From: Branchiostoma floridae
Lineage: Eukaryota > Chordata > Leptocardii > Amphioxiformes > Branchiostomatidae
Reading direction: 5' to 3'
NCBI RefSeq assembly: GCF_000003815.2
Contig: NW_023365723.1
Location: 202,699-266,698 of the forward strand
DNA length: 64,000 nucleotides
Each line of letters opens with the position of its first letter. Within the stretch, counting starts at the first letter, position 1. The notes beneath the pieces are model-generated. The model ran no database searches. It saw only the letters and a program-made list of their open reading frames with translations, and was not told the DNA's origin. Shown here piece by piece: positions 62,436-64,000 of this stretch. The translations under genes were made by a program, and so were the position numbers.

Positions 62436-62900
62436 GTGGCAAAAATGCTGTTGTGTACTGAAAAGGGGACGACAAAAAGTTCGTCGTCCTGGCGACAGAC
62501 AGGAAGCTCCCCAAGTTCCCAGGCCTCCCCTCTAATTATAAACCGGGAGATCAGTTTGTGCTTGAGTGCAAACGCTCTTTCAAAGTATGGGGGACCCCTA
62601 CTGAACAGCAGGGCTTTCTGGTATATAGGCCGCGCGTGCGTCGGGGATCCGAAAACGCACATCCAACTGCTCAGCGACACAGACAAAGACGACGTGGACA
62701 TCGTGTTCGCGCACCTGAAAGAGGCGTATGCCGATAAGGAGGCGCGCCACCTCAGTGGAGAGTACGGCACGAGGTACTGTGCACTTTTGGAGATGTCGCT
62801 GAGAAAAGGGCACAGATTGTTGCGTCTTTCACCAGCACTAAGTCAGACAGAGATAGAAGAGATCAGACGAGAGCTTCTCCCTGTGGCTGAGAAAAGCTGA
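62436..62900 (+). CDS. Uncharacterised open frame, 154 codons
   Basis: Two frames look coding. The early part is better in another frame (KFVVLATDRKLPKFPGLP, then GDQFVLECKRSFKVWGTPTE, 62475-62610). The later part in the listed frame reads THIQLLSDTDKDDVDIVFAH, LKEAYADKEARHLSGEYGTR and SPALSQTEIEEIRRELLP. This suggests one gene with a frameshift near 62620. GC content is clearly higher than the flanks. Family not recognised. Confidence 0.4.
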   Translation: MAKMLLCTEKGTTKSSSSWRQTGSSPSSQASPLIINREISLCLSANALSKYGGPLLNSRAFWYIGRACVGDPKTHIQLLSDTDKDDVDIVFAHLKEAYADKEARHLSGEYGTRYCALLEMSLRKGHRLLRLSPALSQTEIEEIRRELLPVAEKS

Positions 62901-63094
62901 GATACCTTCTCGAGTGAAGTGAAGAATGAGCTAGCAAATGTTTCCAACTATTTCTATAAAATGCAATATATCAAACACCAAGCCTACCGAGTCCCCGGTA
63001 ATTCTCCCTGGCCAAAGACATCATGGACAAGTAGAGGCAGGGTAAAAACAGAAACAAGCAACTACCAAAGTGTCACAGTGCCTGTGTGGCATAA

Positions 63095-63394
63095 ATGAGG
63101 AAGGACAGTTGTTCCTTCGCCAATGGCAACATCCAGAAGAAGTTGGACTTCGAGGTTGATGCGAAACGGACCAATGTTAGTAATTTGACAGAAGCGGAGG
63201 CGACGGCATTCACCGCCCTGAACAAGGCCGTCCTCAACGCAGCACTTAACTTCCACGTTGACGTCCAGATGGAGCCTGCAAGTGGAAAAAGCCAAGGAAG
63301 AGTGCAAACACAGATGCGCAAGGTCAACGACTTGGCGCGGTGGAATCCCAAGTCAGACAGCCAATCAACACCCAGCTCAAAAGCTGTAGAGTAG
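63095..63394 (+). CDS. Uncharacterised open frame, 99 codons
   Basis: Reads FANGNIQKKLDFEVDAKRTN, VSNLTEAEATAFTALNKAVL and NAALNFHVDVQMEPASGKSQ. Coding composition is good and the GC content resembles 62436-62900, so both may be exons of one gene. Not recognised. Confidence 0.35.
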   Translation: MRKDSCSFANGNIQKKLDFEVDAKRTNVSNLTEAEATAFTALNKAVLNAALNFHVDVQMEPASGKSQGRVQTQMRKVNDLARWNPKSDSQSTPSSKAVE

Positions 63395-63420
63395 TCAATC
63401 CCGCGTCACTATAGCTTTCT

Positions 63421-63651
63421 GTTCAGGTTGAGATATGGCTGGTAATACGGGCCCTAGGCCGAGGCCTGAACAGGAGCAAAGTGGTACGCGCGGATGTCAT
63501 CTGCCGACTTAAGGATCCGCATTCTCGGTTTTGTTTTGTGTCTTCCTTTTCACCTAAGCTTAAAGCGTGGCTAGCTACCGTTAACCAATTGCATCTTGCC
63601 CGCTCCCATTCAAATGCTAAACGCTGTCGGCGATTCATGATTCACTCCTAG
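63421..63651 (+). CDS. Uncharacterised terminal exon
   Basis: After a CTTTCTGTTCAG acceptor the frame reads EIWLVIRALGRGLNRSKVVR, ADVICRLKDPHSRFCFVSSF, SPKLKAWLATVNQLHLARSH and ends SNAKRCRRFMIHS at TAG 63649-63651. It is Arg-rich with a basic C-terminus. It may be the last exon of the gene suggested by 62436-63394. Confidence 0.35.
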   Translation, partial: VQVEIWLVIRALGRGLNRSKVVRADVICRLKDPHSRFCFVSSFSPKLKAWLATVNQLHLARSHSNAKRCRRFMIHS

Positions 63652-63959
63652 AGTGCAACTGATCACCTCACTACCACATATTATATATACAACACATCTT
63701 GCTATTCAGGTTTCTACACGGAGAGCTTCATACCAAGTACCCGCGATGCGAAGGTCGGATTATCGGCCAATAAACACAACGTATACCACGTCCAGTTGTA
63801 TTGGCTATAGCATGCTATTCACAGACACTGCAACGGAGCAATCTATTGAGACTGTTTCTATGCCTATCCACAGTATCCATATCCATTAGCCATTGTTGGC
63901 TGTCCAGAAATATCAGCCCTACTAAGTCTACTGTTGACTGGATTCCCTAACGCCGGGCT

Positions 63960-64000
63960 TTCTTCTTCTTCCTCTTCTTTTTTTTTTTTTTTTCCAAACT
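63960..64000. repeat. Pyrimidine-rich/poly-T tract
   Basis: A CTT-rich run ending in about 18 T bases at the window edge. Confidence 0.9.

Overview
This looks like animal (metazoan) nuclear DNA, most likely from an amphioxus (Branchiostoma). The genes are split by GT...AG introns. There are CR1/L2-type LINE pieces, short inverted-repeat elements and many broken DNA-transposon genes. Three places carry fragments that align with the catalytic core of RAG1, as expected of the RAG1-like (ProtoRAG) transposons known from lancelets. The species is an inference; no ribosomal or mitochondrial marker is present.

The window is a dense transposon graveyard with almost no intact genes. At 1-8.1 kb lie the first copy of a duplicated block (1-2093), a LINE reverse-transcriptase piece, piggyBac and SGNH-hydrolase remnants and a third, partial block copy. 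At 8-15.3 kb are small orphan exons, an AT-rich stretch and a short inverted-repeat element with 10-bp repeats inside its termini. At 16.2-17.5 kb a 42-bp minisatellite precedes the best-preserved open frame of the window, a 319-residue cysteine peptidase of the herpesvirus-tegument-like (C76) fold with its catalytic residues in place. At 17.9-21.8 kb are a TRAF-like zinc finger exon and RAG1-like remnants. At 22-31 kb lie unknown transposon genes, a Myb/SANT-like exon, a PIF/Harbinger transposase and a LINE 3' end. At 31-34.5 kb are SWIM zinc finger and RecQ-like helicase pieces. At 34.8-36.6 kb are an SGNH/unknown-transposase block and a possible KDZ transposase piece.

At 38.2-40.2 kb, four exons splice in matching phase into one reading frame broken by a single stop. 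Next come a HECT-domain fragment (41.2 kb), a DIRS-like fragment (43.5 kb), a CbbX-type AAA+ fragment (44.3 kb), a second RAG1-like copy (46.4-47.4 kb), a LINE ORF1 with an inserted short element (47.6-48.8 kb), an orphan promoter (49.4 kb) and an integrase-like gene (50.3-51.3 kb). At 54.3-58.2 kb a third RAG1-like fragment runs directly into the second copy of the duplicated block, followed by a second copy of the 34.8-36.1 kb block. At 58.9-60.8 kb are exons of a KDZ transposase; unknown exons follow to the end.

Homology calls come from recognising motifs by eye; no database search was run. Most coding entries are pseudogenes or single exons, and their stops and frame breaks are noted.
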